NCBI GenBank assembly: GCA_002364755.1
Contig: DEZI01000019.1
Span: 1-64,000 of the forward strand
Direction of reading: 5' to 3'
DNA: 64,000 nt
DNA from: Stenotrophomonas maltophilia
GTDB taxonomy: Bacteria > Pseudomonadota > Gammaproteobacteria > Xanthomonadales > Xanthomonadaceae
The position numbers were made by a program, and so were the translations under genes. Below, piece after piece: positions 52,180 to 62,172 of this stretch. Position 1 is the first letter of the stretch. Each line of letters opens with the position of its first letter. Below the pieces are notes generated by a model that saw nothing but the letters and a program-made list of their open reading frames with translations, did not search any database and was not told where the DNA came from.

Positions 52180-53202
52180 ATGAAGGCCCTGGTCAAGCGC
52201 GAAGCAGCCAAGGGCATCTGGCTCGAAGAGGTTCCGGTGCCGGCCCCGGGTCCGAACGAGGTCCTGATCAAGCTGGAAAAGACCGCCATCTGCGGTACCG
52301 ACCTGCACATCTACCTGTGGGACGAGTGGAGCCAGCGCACCATCAAGCCGGGCCTGACCATCGGCCACGAGTTCGTCGGCCGCGTCGCCGCACTCGGCTC
52401 GGCGGTCACCGGCTATGACATCGGCCAGCGCGTCTCGGCCGAAGGCCACATCGTCTGCGGCCACTGCCGCAACTGCCGCGGCGGCCGCCCGCACCTGTGC
52501 CCGAACACCGTCGGCATCGGCGTCAACGTCAACGGTGCCTTCGCCGAATACATGGTGATGCCGGCCAGCAACCTGTGGCCGATCCCCGACCAGATCCCCT
52601 CCGAGCTGGCCGCCTTCTTCGACCCGTACGGCAATGCCGCGCACTGCGCACTTGAGTTCGACGTCATCGGCGAGGACGTGCTGATCACCGGTGCAGGCCC
52701 GATCGGCATCATCGCCGCCGGCATCTGCAAGCACATCGGTGCGCGCAACGTGGTGGTCACCGACGTCAACGACTTCCGCCTGAAGCTGGCGGCCGACATG
52801 GGTGCCACCCGCGTGGTCAACGTCGCCAACCAGTCGCTGAAGGACGTGATGAAGGAACTGCACATGGAGGGCTTCGACGTGGGCCTGGAAATGAGCGGCA
52901 ACCCGCGCGCCTTCAACGACATGCTCGACTGCATGTACCACGGCGGCAAGATCGCCATGCTCGGCATCATGCCCAAGGGCGCTGGCTGCGACTGGGACAA
53001 GATCATCTTCAAGGGCCTGACCGTGCAGGGCATCTACGGCCGCAAGATGTACGAGACCTGGTACAAGATGACCCAGCTGGTGCTCTCCGGCTTCCCGCTG
53101 GGCAAGGTGATGACCCACCAGCTGCCGATCGACGATTTCCAGAAGGGCTTCGACCTGATGGAAGAAGGCAAGGCCGGCAAAGTGGTCCTGAGCTGGAACT
53201 GA
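52180..53202 (+). CDS. tdh: L-threonine 3-dehydrogenase
   Basis: Zinc-dependent medium-chain dehydrogenase of 340 residues that oxidises threonine to 2-amino-3-ketobutyrate. The catalytic zinc ligands are in CGTDLHIY and GHEFVG, the structural zinc cysteines in CGHCRNCRGGRPHLC, and the NAD-binding GAGPIG follows. Length and start match E. coli Tdh (MKAL). An ATG five codons upstream (52165) is an alternative. Its product is the substrate of Kbl, encoded about 1 kb downstream. Confidence 0.95.
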   Translation: MKALVKREAAKGIWLEEVPVPAPGPNEVLIKLEKTAICGTDLHIYLWDEWSQRTIKPGLTIGHEFVGRVAALGSAVTGYDIGQRVSAEGHIVCGHCRNCRGGRPHLCPNTVGIGVNVNGAFAEYMVMPASNLWPIPDQIPSELAAFFDPYGNAAHCALEFDVIGEDVLITGAGPIGIIAAGICKHIGARNVVVTDVNDFRLKLAADMGATRVVNVANQSLKDVMKELHMEGFDVGLEMSGNPRAFNDMLDCMYHGGKIAMLGIMPKGAGCDWDKIIFKGLTVQGIYGRKMYETWYKMTQLVLSGFPLGKVMTHQLPIDDFQKGFDLMEEGKAGKVVLSWN

Positions 53203-53212
53203 CCGGCATACG

Positions 53213-53235
53213 GTAGCGCCGGGCCATGCCCGGCG
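53213..53235 (+). repeat. GTAG palindrome after tdh
   Basis: GTAG-headed CGCCGGGCCATGCCCGGCG element beginning 11 bases past the tdh stop codon. Confidence 0.8.
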
Positions 53236-53246
53236 TTGCGGGAAAG

Positions 53247-53273
53247 AAAAAGGCGCCCATCGGGCGCCTTTTT
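53247..53273. terminator. Bidirectional terminator between tdh and the TorF-like gene
   Basis: AGGCGCCC and GGGCGCCT pair around a 3-base loop, with A-run on one side and T-run on the other, serving both convergent genes. Confidence 0.85.
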
Positions 53274-53295
53274 CGTGGGCAACAGCAGCGTCGGA

Positions 53296-53991
53296 TCAGT
53301 TACCGATCGCGACGGTCAGCACGACGCGGTTGTCGGCCAGCTTGCCGTTGTTGTCGCGACCTGCGCCATCGGTGCCGTGGTAGGCCACGCCCAGGTTGAA
53401 CATGCCGAACTGGCGGGATACGCCGACGTTGAAATCGGTGTAATCCTTGCCGTAAGCCGTTTCAAGCGTGGTGCGGCCGACGTTGGCGCTCAGCGTGAAG
53501 TCCTGCGGCAGGCCCCACTCCCCGCCGACGGCGTAATACAAGCTCTTGGTATCCGAACCGGACAGGTCGTTGGTGTAGGCCACGGTGAGCTTGTACTGCT
53601 CGGCAAACGTGGTGGTGGTGATCAGCTCGTTGTAGTTCAGTTCGCTGGCACCGGGGTAGGTGTAGCGGTTGAGCAGCAGGTCGAAGTTGACCTTGTCGCT
53701 GACGTCGAAGCCGTAGCCGATCAGGTAGTCCAGCTCGACACTCGGGTCGCCCGGCCCGAAATCGACACCCGATCCCCACACGCCGGCGTAAAGGCCAACC
53801 GGGCTGGTATAGGTGAAGCCGGCCTGCAGGGTGGGATCTTCGTCGGTCTGGGAGACGCCACGGAACACGTAGTCGGACACGCCGGTCACGTTCCAGCTGT
53901 ACGGCGATGCGGCCTCATCCTGGGCACTGGCGGCGAAGGGCGCGAGACAGAGGGCGGCGGCGAGGGCGAGGCAGCTGCGGGCAGGCTTCAT
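53296..53991 (-). CDS. TorF-family putative outer-membrane porin
   Basis: Protein of 231 residues with a signal peptide ending PFAASAQD and then SYVF-type repeats characteristic of the TIGR02001/TorF family (WNVTGVSDYVFRGVSQTD near the start). Alternating beta-strand pattern, YLIGYGFDVSDKVNFDLLLN and a short hydrophobic end (VVLTVAIGN) indicate a small barrel. The ATG at 53991 is chosen because GGAG is 6 bases before it; an ATG two codons upstream touches the GGAG. It lies between tdh and kbl but on the opposite strand. Confidence 0.83.
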   Translation of the reverse strand: MKPARSCLALAAALCLAPFAASAQDEAASPYSWNVTGVSDYVFRGVSQTDEDPTLQAGFTYTSPVGLYAGVWGSGVDFGPGDPSVELDYLIGYGFDVSDKVNFDLLLNRYTYPGASELNYNELITTTTFAEQYKLTVAYTNDLSGSDTKSLYYAVGGEWGLPQDFTLSANVGRTTLETAYGKDYTDFNVGVSRQFGMFNLGVAYHGTDGAGRDNNGKLADNRVVLTVAIGN

Positions 53992-54061
53992 GTGCATCTC
54001 CGGATGGCGGTGGCGGGGGCGGCGGGTGGCGTGGCCGGCGGAATCGCTACCGGTTCACGGT

Positions 54062-54090
54062 TTTTTAACCTGTTTGATATTGCGATGCAA
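54062..54090 (-). promoter_or_regulatory. Probable promoter of the TorF-like gene
   Basis: On the minus strand TTGCAT (54085-54090) and TAAAAA (54062-54067) lie 17 bases apart in a locally AT-rich patch, about 70 bases before the start codon. Confidence 0.45.
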
Positions 54091-54186
54091 CATGTGCCGG
54101 CCACGGCGATGGCCCGCCGCAGGCGGCTGCCGGCCACCGTTGCCCGGTAGAATCAGCGGTTTCCTGTGCTGAGCCGTGCCCACGCC

Positions 54187-55395
<1,209 letters not shown>

Positions 55396-55420
55396 CAAGA
55401 CAAAAAGGGGGCTGATGGCG

Positions 55421-55443
55421 TGCCGGGCACGGCCCGGCGCTAC
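55421..55443 (-). repeat. GTAG palindrome after kbl
   Basis: Inverted element ending CTAC with a TGCCGGGCACGGCCCGGC core, between the convergent kbl and small lipoprotein genes. Confidence 0.75.
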
Positions 55444-55464
55444 CGGCGTGACGCGCAACGCGCG

Positions 55465-55800
55465 TCACTTCTTCTTTTTCTTCTTGTCCTTGGGCTCGTC
55501 CTTGCTGGCCACCACCACCGGCTTGGCGGCGGCGTCCTGCGCGCTGCCCTTGGCCACGCGGATGCCGTTGGCCTTCATCCAGGCATCGAACTCGTCGGCG
55601 GTCATCTTGTGGTCGCCGTCGCTCATCATGAAGCGGTAACTGCCGCGGCCGTCCAGTTCCGGGGTCTTCACTTCCACCACCGGCGTTTCCACCGGGGTTT
55701 CTGCCTTGGCCACTTTCTTGTGGCCGCCGCAGGCGGTCAGCAGTGCGAGCGGCAGCAGCAGGCCGGCGCAGCGCAGGGTTCGGTCGAGGGTCGGGTACAT
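55465..55800 (-). CDS. Small lipoprotein with DEFDAWMKA motif
   Basis: Protein of 111 residues with a lipobox (LLTACGG, Cys at about residue 25). A conserved block follows (YRFMMSDGDHKMTADEFDAW, then MKANGIRVAKG), and the tail ends in a run of lysines. The same block occurs in the protein encoded at 56717-57238, beyond the pseudouridine synthase gene. The ATG at 55800 has GGAG upstream. The function is unknown. Confidence 0.78.
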   Translation of the reverse strand: MYPTLDRTLRCAGLLLPLALLTACGGHKKVAKAETPVETPVVEVKTPELDGRGSYRFMMSDGDHKMTADEFDAWMKANGIRVAKGSAQDAAAKPVVVASKDEPKDKKKKKK

Positions 55801-55886
55801 GGGCACGCTCCGTTCAAATGAATCGAAAACCAGGCGCCCCCTACGCCTGGAACGGTGGCCGGCGGCTGCCAGCCGTGGGCCGGACT

Positions 55887-56696
55887 TCAGCCCGGTGCAG
55901 CGGCCCCCAGCCGCTGCTGGTCGCTGACCTCCAGCACCCGCCACTGGCCCTTGCCGAGATCGCCGAGCGCCAGCCCGCCGATCGCAACCCGGACCAGGCG
56001 CAGCACCTGCAGGTCGAAGGCCGCCAACAGGCGGCGGATATGGCGGTTGCGCCCCTCTTCGAGGACGACCTCCAGCCATGCGGTCTTGTCGCCGCTGCGC
56101 AGCACGCGCACGGCCCGGGCGACCAGGAACTCGCCCTCGTCGTCGATACCGGCCTGCAGCGCGGCCAGCGTGGCCTCGTCCGGCAGGCGGTCGATCTGTA
56201 CGTGGTAGGTCTTGTTCGGCCCGGTCTGCGGATCGGTCAGGCGCGCAGCCCACTGCGGGTCGTTGCTGAACAGCAGCAGGCCTTCGCTGGCCTTGTCCAG
56301 GCGCCCGACCGGCGCGATCCACGGCAGGCCGGCACCATCGAAGCACCGGTAGACGGTGTCGCGGCCGCGCTCATCCTGCGCGGTGGTCACCACCCCGCGG
56401 GGCTTGTTGAGCATCAGGTACAGGCGCTGCGGCGCGCCCAGCGGCTGGCCGTCCACTTCGATGGGCGGTGCCGGCTGCGCAATCGGGAACTCGGGATCGC
56501 GGACGATGCGCCCGGACACCCGCACGCGACCGTCAGCAATCCAGCGCGCGGCTTCGGTACGCGAACAGACGCCCGCCTTGGACAGCACGCGCGCCAGGCC
56601 ATGGCGGACACCGGCGGGTGCGGCAGCGGGCTTCGCACGCCCACGCGGAGCGTGGGAGCGGGCGGCGGGGGTGGCAGGAGGGCGGCGCGTGCGCAA
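55887..56696 (-). CDS. RsuA/RluB-family pseudouridine synthase
   Basis: Protein of 269 residues. The N-terminal basic extension is followed by an S4 RNA-binding domain (LARVLSKAGVCSRTEAARWI, about residues 34-90). The synthase domain has YLMLNKPRGVVTT, the catalytic aspartate in VGRLDKASEGLLLF (about residue 150) and GRNRHIRRLLAAF. It modifies a uridine in ribosomal RNA; RluB/RluE/RluF subgroup cannot be separated safely. It lies between two small exported proteins that share a motif. Confidence 0.9.
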   Translation of the reverse strand: MRTRRPPATPAARSHAPRGRAKPAAAPAGVRHGLARVLSKAGVCSRTEAARWIADGRVRVSGRIVRDPEFPIAQPAPPIEVDGQPLGAPQRLYLMLNKPRGVVTTAQDERGRDTVYRCFDGAGLPWIAPVGRLDKASEGLLLFSNDPQWAARLTDPQTGPNKTYHVQIDRLPDEATLAALQAGIDDEGEFLVARAVRVLRSGDKTAWLEVVLEEGRNRHIRRLLAAFDLQVLRLVRVAIGGLALGDLGKGQWRVLEVSDQQRLGAAAPG

Positions 56697-56716
56697 GCCT
56701 CTGCTCCCCGCGCGGC

Positions 56717-57238
56717 CTACTTCTTCTCGCCCGGCTTGGTTTCAGCCGGTGCTTCGGTGGTGGCCGGAGCAGCGGCAGCGGCCGGCGCCGGACGCGCCTT
56801 GACCACGCGTACGCCGCGCGCCTTCATCCAGGCGTCGAACTCTTCGGCGGTCATGCGCTTGCCGTTCTGGCTCATGTCAAACCGCCACGGCGTGTTGTCG
56901 AACTCGGTCTGCGGCTTGTAGGCCGCCGGATCGTTCGGCTTGACCGCCGGTGCGCTGGGGATGGCGTTGGCGATGTTCTGGCAACCATCGATGCGCAGTC
57001 GCTGCAGCACCTGGTCCAGCGACTGCGAGGGATCGTAGCTGCTGCCCAGCACGCCGCTGGACATGCCCAGCTGGGTGCCGCGGATGTACAGCTCATCAGC
57101 CACCGGCGCGATGGCCGTGGCCGGCAGGGGCAGGGGCGAGGCGCTGGTGTTGACCGAGCAATCAACCGCCGCGTGGGCGACGGGAACCAGGGCCAGCGCC
57201 AGGACGGCGGCCGATGCAGAGCGCAGCATGAGGTGCAT
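56717..57238 (-). CDS. Exported protein with DEFDAWMKA-type motif
   Basis: Protein of 173 residues with a signal peptide (SASAAVLALALVPVAHAAVD). The mature part contains two cysteines (VDCSV, DGCQN) and then WRFDMSQNGKRMTAEEFDAW, MKARGVRVVKA, the same block as in the lipoprotein at 55465-55800. The Ala/Pro-rich tail ends in KPGEKK. Its stop codon is 20 bases before the pseudouridine synthase start. Start at 57238 or three codons later (57229); neither has a strong binding site. The function is unknown. Confidence 0.76.
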   Translation of the reverse strand: MHLMLRSASAAVLALALVPVAHAAVDCSVNTSASPLPLPATAIAPVADELYIRGTQLGMSSGVLGSSYDPSQSLDQVLQRLRIDGCQNIANAIPSAPAVKPNDPAAYKPQTEFDNTPWRFDMSQNGKRMTAEEFDAWMKARGVRVVKARPAPAAAAAPATTEAPAETKPGEKK

Positions 57239-57397
57239 CCACGAAAGGAAGTGACGCGGCGAGTTTAGCAATGCCGCGACAGCTTTCAAGCGCCACTTTC
57301 AATGAATACGGCAACTCATTGGTTTTGCGGGCAAAATGCCGACGAACGGTCATTCAGAGCGCGTGACGGCCGTGTTTCCTGAGCCCACAAACAACAA

Positions 57398-57417
57398 GAC
57401 CCGGCCGAAGCCGGGTC
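57398..57417 (-). terminator. Terminator after ompA
   Basis: GACCCGGC and GCCGGGTC pair around a CGAA loop, about 30 bases after the ompA stop codon, with TTGTTGTTT following on the minus strand. The remaining gap to 57238 shows no gene. Confidence 0.75.
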
Positions 57418-57448
57418 CTGCTGTGTCTTACTGGCAGAGCGTCAGAAC

Positions 57449-58543
57449 TTAGTTCTGGACGTTCAGCTCGGTACGACGGTTCTTGGCGCGACCTTCCGGG
57501 TTGTCCGAACCATCCGGGTTGGTGTTCGGGGCAATCGGACGGCTCTCGCCGTAGCCGATCGGGCCCTGCAGACGGCCAGCGTCCACACCGTTCTGGGTCA
57601 GGTAGTTGTACACGGCGGTGGCGCGACGCTCGGACAGCTTCTGGTTGTAAGCGTCGGTACCCTTCGAGTCGGTGTGACCGGCGACTTCAACGCGCAGGTC
57701 CGGGTAACGCTTCAGGATTTCCGAAGCTTCCGACAGGATGGCCACAGCGTCCGGACGCAGGTTCGACTTGTCGAAGTCGAAGTTCACGCCCTTCAGGTCG
57801 ATCGAAACCGGCACCGGGCAACCGTCCGGACCGATGGTCTGACCCGGCTGCGAGTTCGGGCACTTGTCGTCGCAGTTGTTGACGCCGTCACCGTCGTCAT
57901 CCAGGTCAGCGCAGCTCGGGGCAACCGGAGCCGGAGCCGGAGCAACAGCGGCCACCGGGGCCGGACCCAGCGGGATCACGACGCCGACCGAAGCCAGCAC
58001 GTCGCCGAACCAGCTTTCGTTCGGAGCTGCAACGCTCTGGTCGTCGAAGTCAGCGCGGTAGGCCACTTCGGCGCGGACAGCAACGCGCTTTTCGAAGGTG
58101 GTCTGCAGGCCGACGCCCAGCTTGGCCGACAGGTTGCCGTCCTTGCGCTCACGCGGGCCGTTGTTGTTGACGGCAGCGTACTCTTCTTCCGACTTCTGGT
58201 AGCCCAGGCCACCGACGATGTACGGATTCCAGCCGCGGCCTTCCTGGATGAAGTGGCGACGCACGTCGAACGACACGCCGTACTGCGACCAGTTCAGGTC
58301 CTGGTTGGCGTCGAAGTTCGGGTTCTGGTAGTTCAGCTCACCGTCCAGCGACCAGTTCGGGCTGATGAACTTACCCAGGCCCAGGGTCACGAACGGAGCG
58401 TCATTGGTCAGACGGTCGCTGTCCTGGAAGTTGAAGCCGGCCGAACCGGTCAGGTACCAGCGGTCATCGAACTCCTGCGCGGACGCAGCCTGGGCGAAAG
58501 CCAGACCACCCAGCAGCGCGGCAGTAAGGATCTTCTTGTTCAT
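57449..58543 (-). CDS. ompA: OmpA-family outer-membrane protein
   Basis: Protein of 364 residues: signal peptide (LLGGLAFAQAASAQEF), an 8-strand-type N-terminal barrel (about 24-195), a Pro/Ala hinge, a thrombospondin-3-like acidic linker with cysteines (DLDDDGDGVNNCDDKCPNSQ), and a C-terminal OmpA peptidoglycan-binding domain (VNFDFDKSNLRPDAV, AGHTDSKGTDAYNQKLSERR). It links the outer membrane to the cell wall. The ATG at 58543 follows TAGGAG. Confidence 0.94.
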   Translation of the reverse strand: MNKKILTAALLGGLAFAQAASAQEFDDRWYLTGSAGFNFQDSDRLTNDAPFVTLGLGKFISPNWSLDGELNYQNPNFDANQDLNWSQYGVSFDVRRHFIQEGRGWNPYIVGGLGYQKSEEEYAAVNNNGPRERKDGNLSAKLGVGLQTTFEKRVAVRAEVAYRADFDDQSVAAPNESWFGDVLASVGVVIPLGPAPVAAVAPAPAPVAPSCADLDDDGDGVNNCDDKCPNSQPGQTIGPDGCPVPVSIDLKGVNFDFDKSNLRPDAVAILSEASEILKRYPDLRVEVAGHTDSKGTDAYNQKLSERRATAVYNYLTQNGVDAGRLQGPIGYGESRPIAPNTNPDGSDNPEGRAKNRRTELNVQN

Positions 58544-58645
58544 TGAGTACAGCTCCTATTTCGGGGGTATGAAACCGGTAGAGGCATGGGCCAGCACTAC
58601 TGCGTCGATGTTCGACAGCCGATTCAGCACGCCACCGCCGCGAAC

Positions 58646-58676
58646 ATTATGCTCAGGCGGGTGAAGGTCATGTTAA
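58646..58676 (-). promoter_or_regulatory. Possible promoter of ompA
   Basis: On the minus strand TTAACA (58671-58676) and CATAAT (58646-58651) match the consensus boxes well but are 19 bases apart. The remaining gap from 58677 to 59099 holds no gene I can support; short open frames there look random. Confidence 0.35.
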
Positions 58677-59099
58677 CAGTCCCGTAACATGTGAAGCGTC
58701 GCAGCCGACCAGCCACCGGTCCGACGTTGAAACCCTATACAGGATCATGAAAATCCGCAAGACCCCCGTGCGACAAGGGTTTGGAGGGGATTAAGGGGGA
58801 AACGCGACAGGTTCTGCGAAGGGCTTCGCGGCGGGATTCAGCGTGCGCCCATCGAAGTGAGGAACCTTATGACAGGAACCGTGCCCGGGTGGTGGAAGTA
58901 GCGAAACCGTCATTGGATGTCGTGGTTTCAGCTGCGCACCGACCGATATTCTGCCGCGCCTGCCCGTCATTACCGTTGATGCGGAACAGCCCGCTCGCGG
59001 CAGCGCCGCTGTACGCGCGCATTGCCTTGCATCTGTATCTGTAACGAACGCCAAAGCCGGACTACGGTGGGAACAGATCTCCCCTCCCCCGGAACACCC

Positions 59100-59741
59100 A
59101 TGCCCACCGCCCTGCCCCTGCGCCTGCTGCAACTTGTCACCGGCCTGTTCCTGTACGGATTCGGCATCGCCCTGATGGTGCGCGCGGCCATCGGCGTGGC
59201 GCCGTGGGACGTGCTGTCACAGGGCATCACCCTGCACTCGCCGCTGTCGTTCGGCCTGGTCACCAACCTGGTGGGCCTGATGGTGCTGCTGGTGTGGTTG
59301 CCACTGCGGCAGAAGCCCGGCGTGGGCACCGTGCTCAACGTGCTGCTGATCGGGCCGTCCGCGCAGTTTGGCCTGTGGCTGCTGCCGCCCGCCGTCGGCC
59401 TGGCGTGGCAGCTGCTGCTGTTCTGCGCCGGCCTGCTGCTGATCGCGCTGGCCACCGGGCTGTACATCGGCGCACGGCTCGGCCCCGGTCCGCGCGATGG
59501 GCTGATGACCGGCCTGCATGCACGCACCGGCTGGCCGATCTGGAAGGTCCGCACCCTCATCGAAGGCAGCGCACTGGCGGTGGGCTGGTGGCTGGGCGGC
59601 AACATCGGCCTGGGCACGCTGGCCTTCGCCGTGCTGATCGGCCCGCTGTGCGGATTCACCCTGGGTTGGTTCGGCATCGGCCGCCCGGCCGGTGGTAGCG
59701 CCGGGCCACGCCCGGCGAGCGCGCAGCGCGGCCACGGATGA
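59100..59741 (+). CDS. YitT/YczE-like integral membrane protein
   Basis: Protein of 213 residues with five or so membrane segments, starting LRLLQLVTGLFLYGFGIALM, then GVAPWDVLSQGI and IGARLGPGPRDGLMTGLHAR, typical of the YczE/YyaS/YitT family of uncharacterised membrane proteins. The ATG at 59100 follows GGAAC. The last 16 codons (from the glycines at 59690) are encoded by a GTAG palindrome (59695-59717) and its flank, so the tail GSAGPRPASAQRGHG is repeat-derived. Confidence 0.82.
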   Translation: MPTALPLRLLQLVTGLFLYGFGIALMVRAAIGVAPWDVLSQGITLHSPLSFGLVTNLVGLMVLLVWLPLRQKPGVGTVLNVLLIGPSAQFGLWLLPPAVGLAWQLLLFCAGLLLIALATGLYIGARLGPGPRDGLMTGLHARTGWPIWKVRTLIEGSALAVGWWLGGNIGLGTLAFAVLIGPLCGFTLGWFGIGRPAGGSAGPRPASAQRGHG

Positions 59742-59770
59742 CATCGTCGCCGGGCATGGCCCGTCGCTAC
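59695..59770. repeat. Paired GTAG palindromes, one inside a coding region
   Basis: A direct element (59695-59717) lies within the 3' end of the YitT/YczE-like gene. An inverted partner (59748-59770, one arm slightly degenerate) follows before fadH. Confidence 0.8.
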
Positions 59771-59846
59771 CGGGCGCTGCACCAGCCCTTGCCCCGGCCG
59801 CGGTTTCGCGGCACGCTGCGCGCTTCCGTACGCAAGCGTATCGATC

Positions 59847-61877
59847 ATGTCGCCAGCCAACGAAACCGCCTACCCGCACCTGTTCTCACCGCTGGACCTG
59901 GGCTTCACCCAGCTGCGCAACCGGGTGCTGATGGGCTCGATGCACACCGGTCTGGAAGATCGCGCCCGCGACTTCCCGCGCCTGGCCGCCTACTTTGCCG
60001 AACGCGCCGAGGGCGGCGTCGGCCTGATCGTCACCGGTGGCTTCGCGCCGAACGTGGTGGGCTGGCTCAAGCCGTTCGGCGGCAAGCTGTCCTGGCCCTG
60101 GGAAGTGCGCCCGCACCGCCAGCTCACCGCTGCCGCGCACCAGCACGGCGCGAAGATCTGCCTGCAGCTGCTGCACGCGGGTCGCTACGCCTATCACCCG
60201 CTGTCGGTAGCGCCGTCGAAGCTGAAGGCGCCGATCAATCCGTTCACCCCGCGTGCGCTGTCGGCCAGCGGCGTCGAACGCCATATCGCCGACTACGCGC
60301 GCAGTGCGAAGCTGGCCCGCGAGGCCGGCTACGACGGCGTGGAGGTGATGGGCTCGGAGGGCTACCTCATCAACGAGTTCATCGCCCCGCGCACCAACAC
60401 GCGCACCGATGCCTGGGGTGGCGACGCAAAGCAGCGCATGCGCTTCGCGGTGGAGATCGTGCGCCGCATCCGCGAGGCTTGCGGGCCGGACTTCATCATC
60501 ATCTACCGGCTGTCGCTGGTCGACCTGGTCGATGACGGCAGCAACTGGGAAGAGATCGTGCAGCAGGCGCAGGCCATCGAGGCGGCCGGCGCGACGATCA
60601 TCAATTCCGGCATCGGCTGGCACGAGGCGCGCATTCCGACCATCGCCACCTCGGTGCCGCGCGGGGCCTTCGCCGGGGTCACCGCCAAGCTCAAGCCACA
60701 CGTGAAGGTGCCGCTGGTGGCGACCAACCGCATCAACATGCCCGACGTGGCCGAGCGCATCCTGGCCGGCGGCGGCGCCGACATGGTGTCGCTGGCACGC
60801 CCGCTGCTGGCCGATCCGCAGTGGCCGAACAAGGCCCGCGCCGGCCGCGCCGAGGCGATCAACACCTGCATCGCCTGCAACCAGGCCTGCTTGGACCACG
60901 TGTTCGAGAACAAGCTGGCCAGCTGCCTGGTCAACCCGCGTGCCGCGCACGAAACCGAGCTGGTCTACCACCCGACCACCGCACCGAAGAAGATCGCCGT
61001 AGTCGGTGCCGGCCCGGCCGGCTTGGCCTGCGCCACGGTGGCCGCCGAACGTGGCCACCAGGTCACCCTGTTCGATGCCGGCGGGGAGATCGGCGGCCAG
61101 TTCAACGTGGCCAAGCGCATCCCGGGCAAGGAGGAGTTCCACGAGACCCTGCGCTACTTCCGCCACAAGCTGGCCGAAACCGGCGTGCAGCTGCGCCTGG
61201 ACACCCGCGCCGACGTGGCCGCCCTGACCGGATTCGACGAGGTAGTGCTGGCCACCGGCATCACCCCGCGCAAGGTCGATTTCCCCGGTGCCGACCACGC
61301 CAAGGTGGTCAGCTACCTGGACGTGCTGCTGGGCCAGGTCGAGGTCGGCGCCAACGCGGCGATCATCGGCGCCGGCGGCATCGGCTTCGATGTCGGCGAG
61401 TTCCTCAGCCATGCCGGCCCCTCGCCGTCGCTGGACCCGCAGCGCTGGATGGCCGAATGGGGAGTGGACAGCCGCTTCGAGGCCCGCGGCGCCCTCGCCA
61501 CCCCGCAGGTGGAGGCGTCGCCGCGTCGCCTCTGGCTGCTGCAGCGGAGTGCCGGCAAACCCGGTGCGCGGCTGGGCAAGACCACCGGCTGGATCCACCG
61601 CGCCACGCTGAAGGCCAAGGGCGTGCGCATGCTCGGCGGCGTGGAGTATCTGGGCGTGGACGACGATGGCCTGCGCATCCGCGTCGAGGGCAGCGAACAG
61701 CTGCTGCCGGTCGACCACGTGGTGGTCTGTGCCGGGCAGGAACCGAACCGTGTGCTGCTGGCCGAACTGCAGGCCGCGGGCATCGCCGCGCAGCTGATCG
61801 GCGGTGCGGATGTGGCGGCCGAACTCGACGCAAAACGAGCAATCGATCAGGGCAGCCGGGTGGCTGCTTCGCTGTAA
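59847..61877 (+). CDS. fadH: NADPH-dependent 2,4-dienoyl-CoA reductase
   Basis: Iron-sulfur flavoenzyme of 676 residues acting in beta-oxidation of unsaturated fatty acids. The N-terminal old-yellow-enzyme barrel (about 10-340) contains LLHAGRYAYHP and GSEGYLINEFIAPRTNTR. The 4Fe-4S cysteines are in CIACNQACLDH (about residue 343). The FAD-binding GAGPAGLA (about 388) and the second Rossmann site GAGGIGFDVGE (about 508) follow. The length matches E. coli FadH. No fatty-acid gene is adjacent. Confidence 0.94.
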   Translation: MSPANETAYPHLFSPLDLGFTQLRNRVLMGSMHTGLEDRARDFPRLAAYFAERAEGGVGLIVTGGFAPNVVGWLKPFGGKLSWPWEVRPHRQLTAAAHQHGAKICLQLLHAGRYAYHPLSVAPSKLKAPINPFTPRALSASGVERHIADYARSAKLAREAGYDGVEVMGSEGYLINEFIAPRTNTRTDAWGGDAKQRMRFAVEIVRRIREACGPDFIIIYRLSLVDLVDDGSNWEEIVQQAQAIEAAGATIINSGIGWHEARIPTIATSVPRGAFAGVTAKLKPHVKVPLVATNRINMPDVAERILAGGGADMVSLARPLLADPQWPNKARAGRAEAINTCIACNQACLDHVFENKLASCLVNPRAAHETELVYHPTTAPKKIAVVGAGPAGLACATVAAERGHQVTLFDAGGEIGGQFNVAKRIPGKEEFHETLRYFRHKLAETGVQLRLDTRADVAALTGFDEVVLATGITPRKVDFPGADHAKVVSYLDVLLGQVEVGANAAIIGAGGIGFDVGEFLSHAGPSPSLDPQRWMAEWGVDSRFEARGALATPQVEASPRRLWLLQRSAGKPGARLGKTTGWIHRATLKAKGVRMLGGVEYLGVDDDGLRIRVEGSEQLLPVDHVVVCAGQEPNRVLLAELQAAGIAAQLIGGADVAAELDAKRAIDQGSRVAASL

Positions 61878-61892
61878 TCCGAGCCTGAATGG

Positions 61893-61953
61893 GGGGCGGA
61901 ATGTGATTTCCGTCACCCGCCCCAAACCTGAATGTCAAGCAAGCCGATTCAGG
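61893..61953. other. Two stem-loops in the fadH-sleB gap
   Basis: GGGGCGG (61893-61899) pairs with CCGCCCC (61917-61923), and CCTGAAT (61927-61933) pairs with ATTCAGG (61947-61953). Both lie just after fadH and could end its transcript. The rest of 61954-62172 shows GC-rich inverted stretches (GGGGTCGCC/GGCCCC region) but no gene. Confidence 0.4.
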
Positions 61954-62172
61954 ATGCGTTCGGCAATCCCCCCCTACCTTGCGCCAACTTTCCGCTCACC
62001 AGCCAGTTTCCGGTGAGCCGGCGCGCCCCCCTCGATCGGATTGATCGTTTCTTTTGGGGTCGCCCACGGGGCGGCCCCGATGGCCGCCTCCCCATGACGC
62101 CAAGTCGTACCCCGGCCCGCAGCCCCCGCTGCGGGAATCCAGAGGTGCGGCCCACACGGAGCAAGGAGTTAT

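Noticed and set aside
58781..59044. Possible 87-residue protein between ompA and the YitT/YczE-like gene
   Set aside because: No ribosome-binding site, signal or family-like sequence; it looks like a chance frame.
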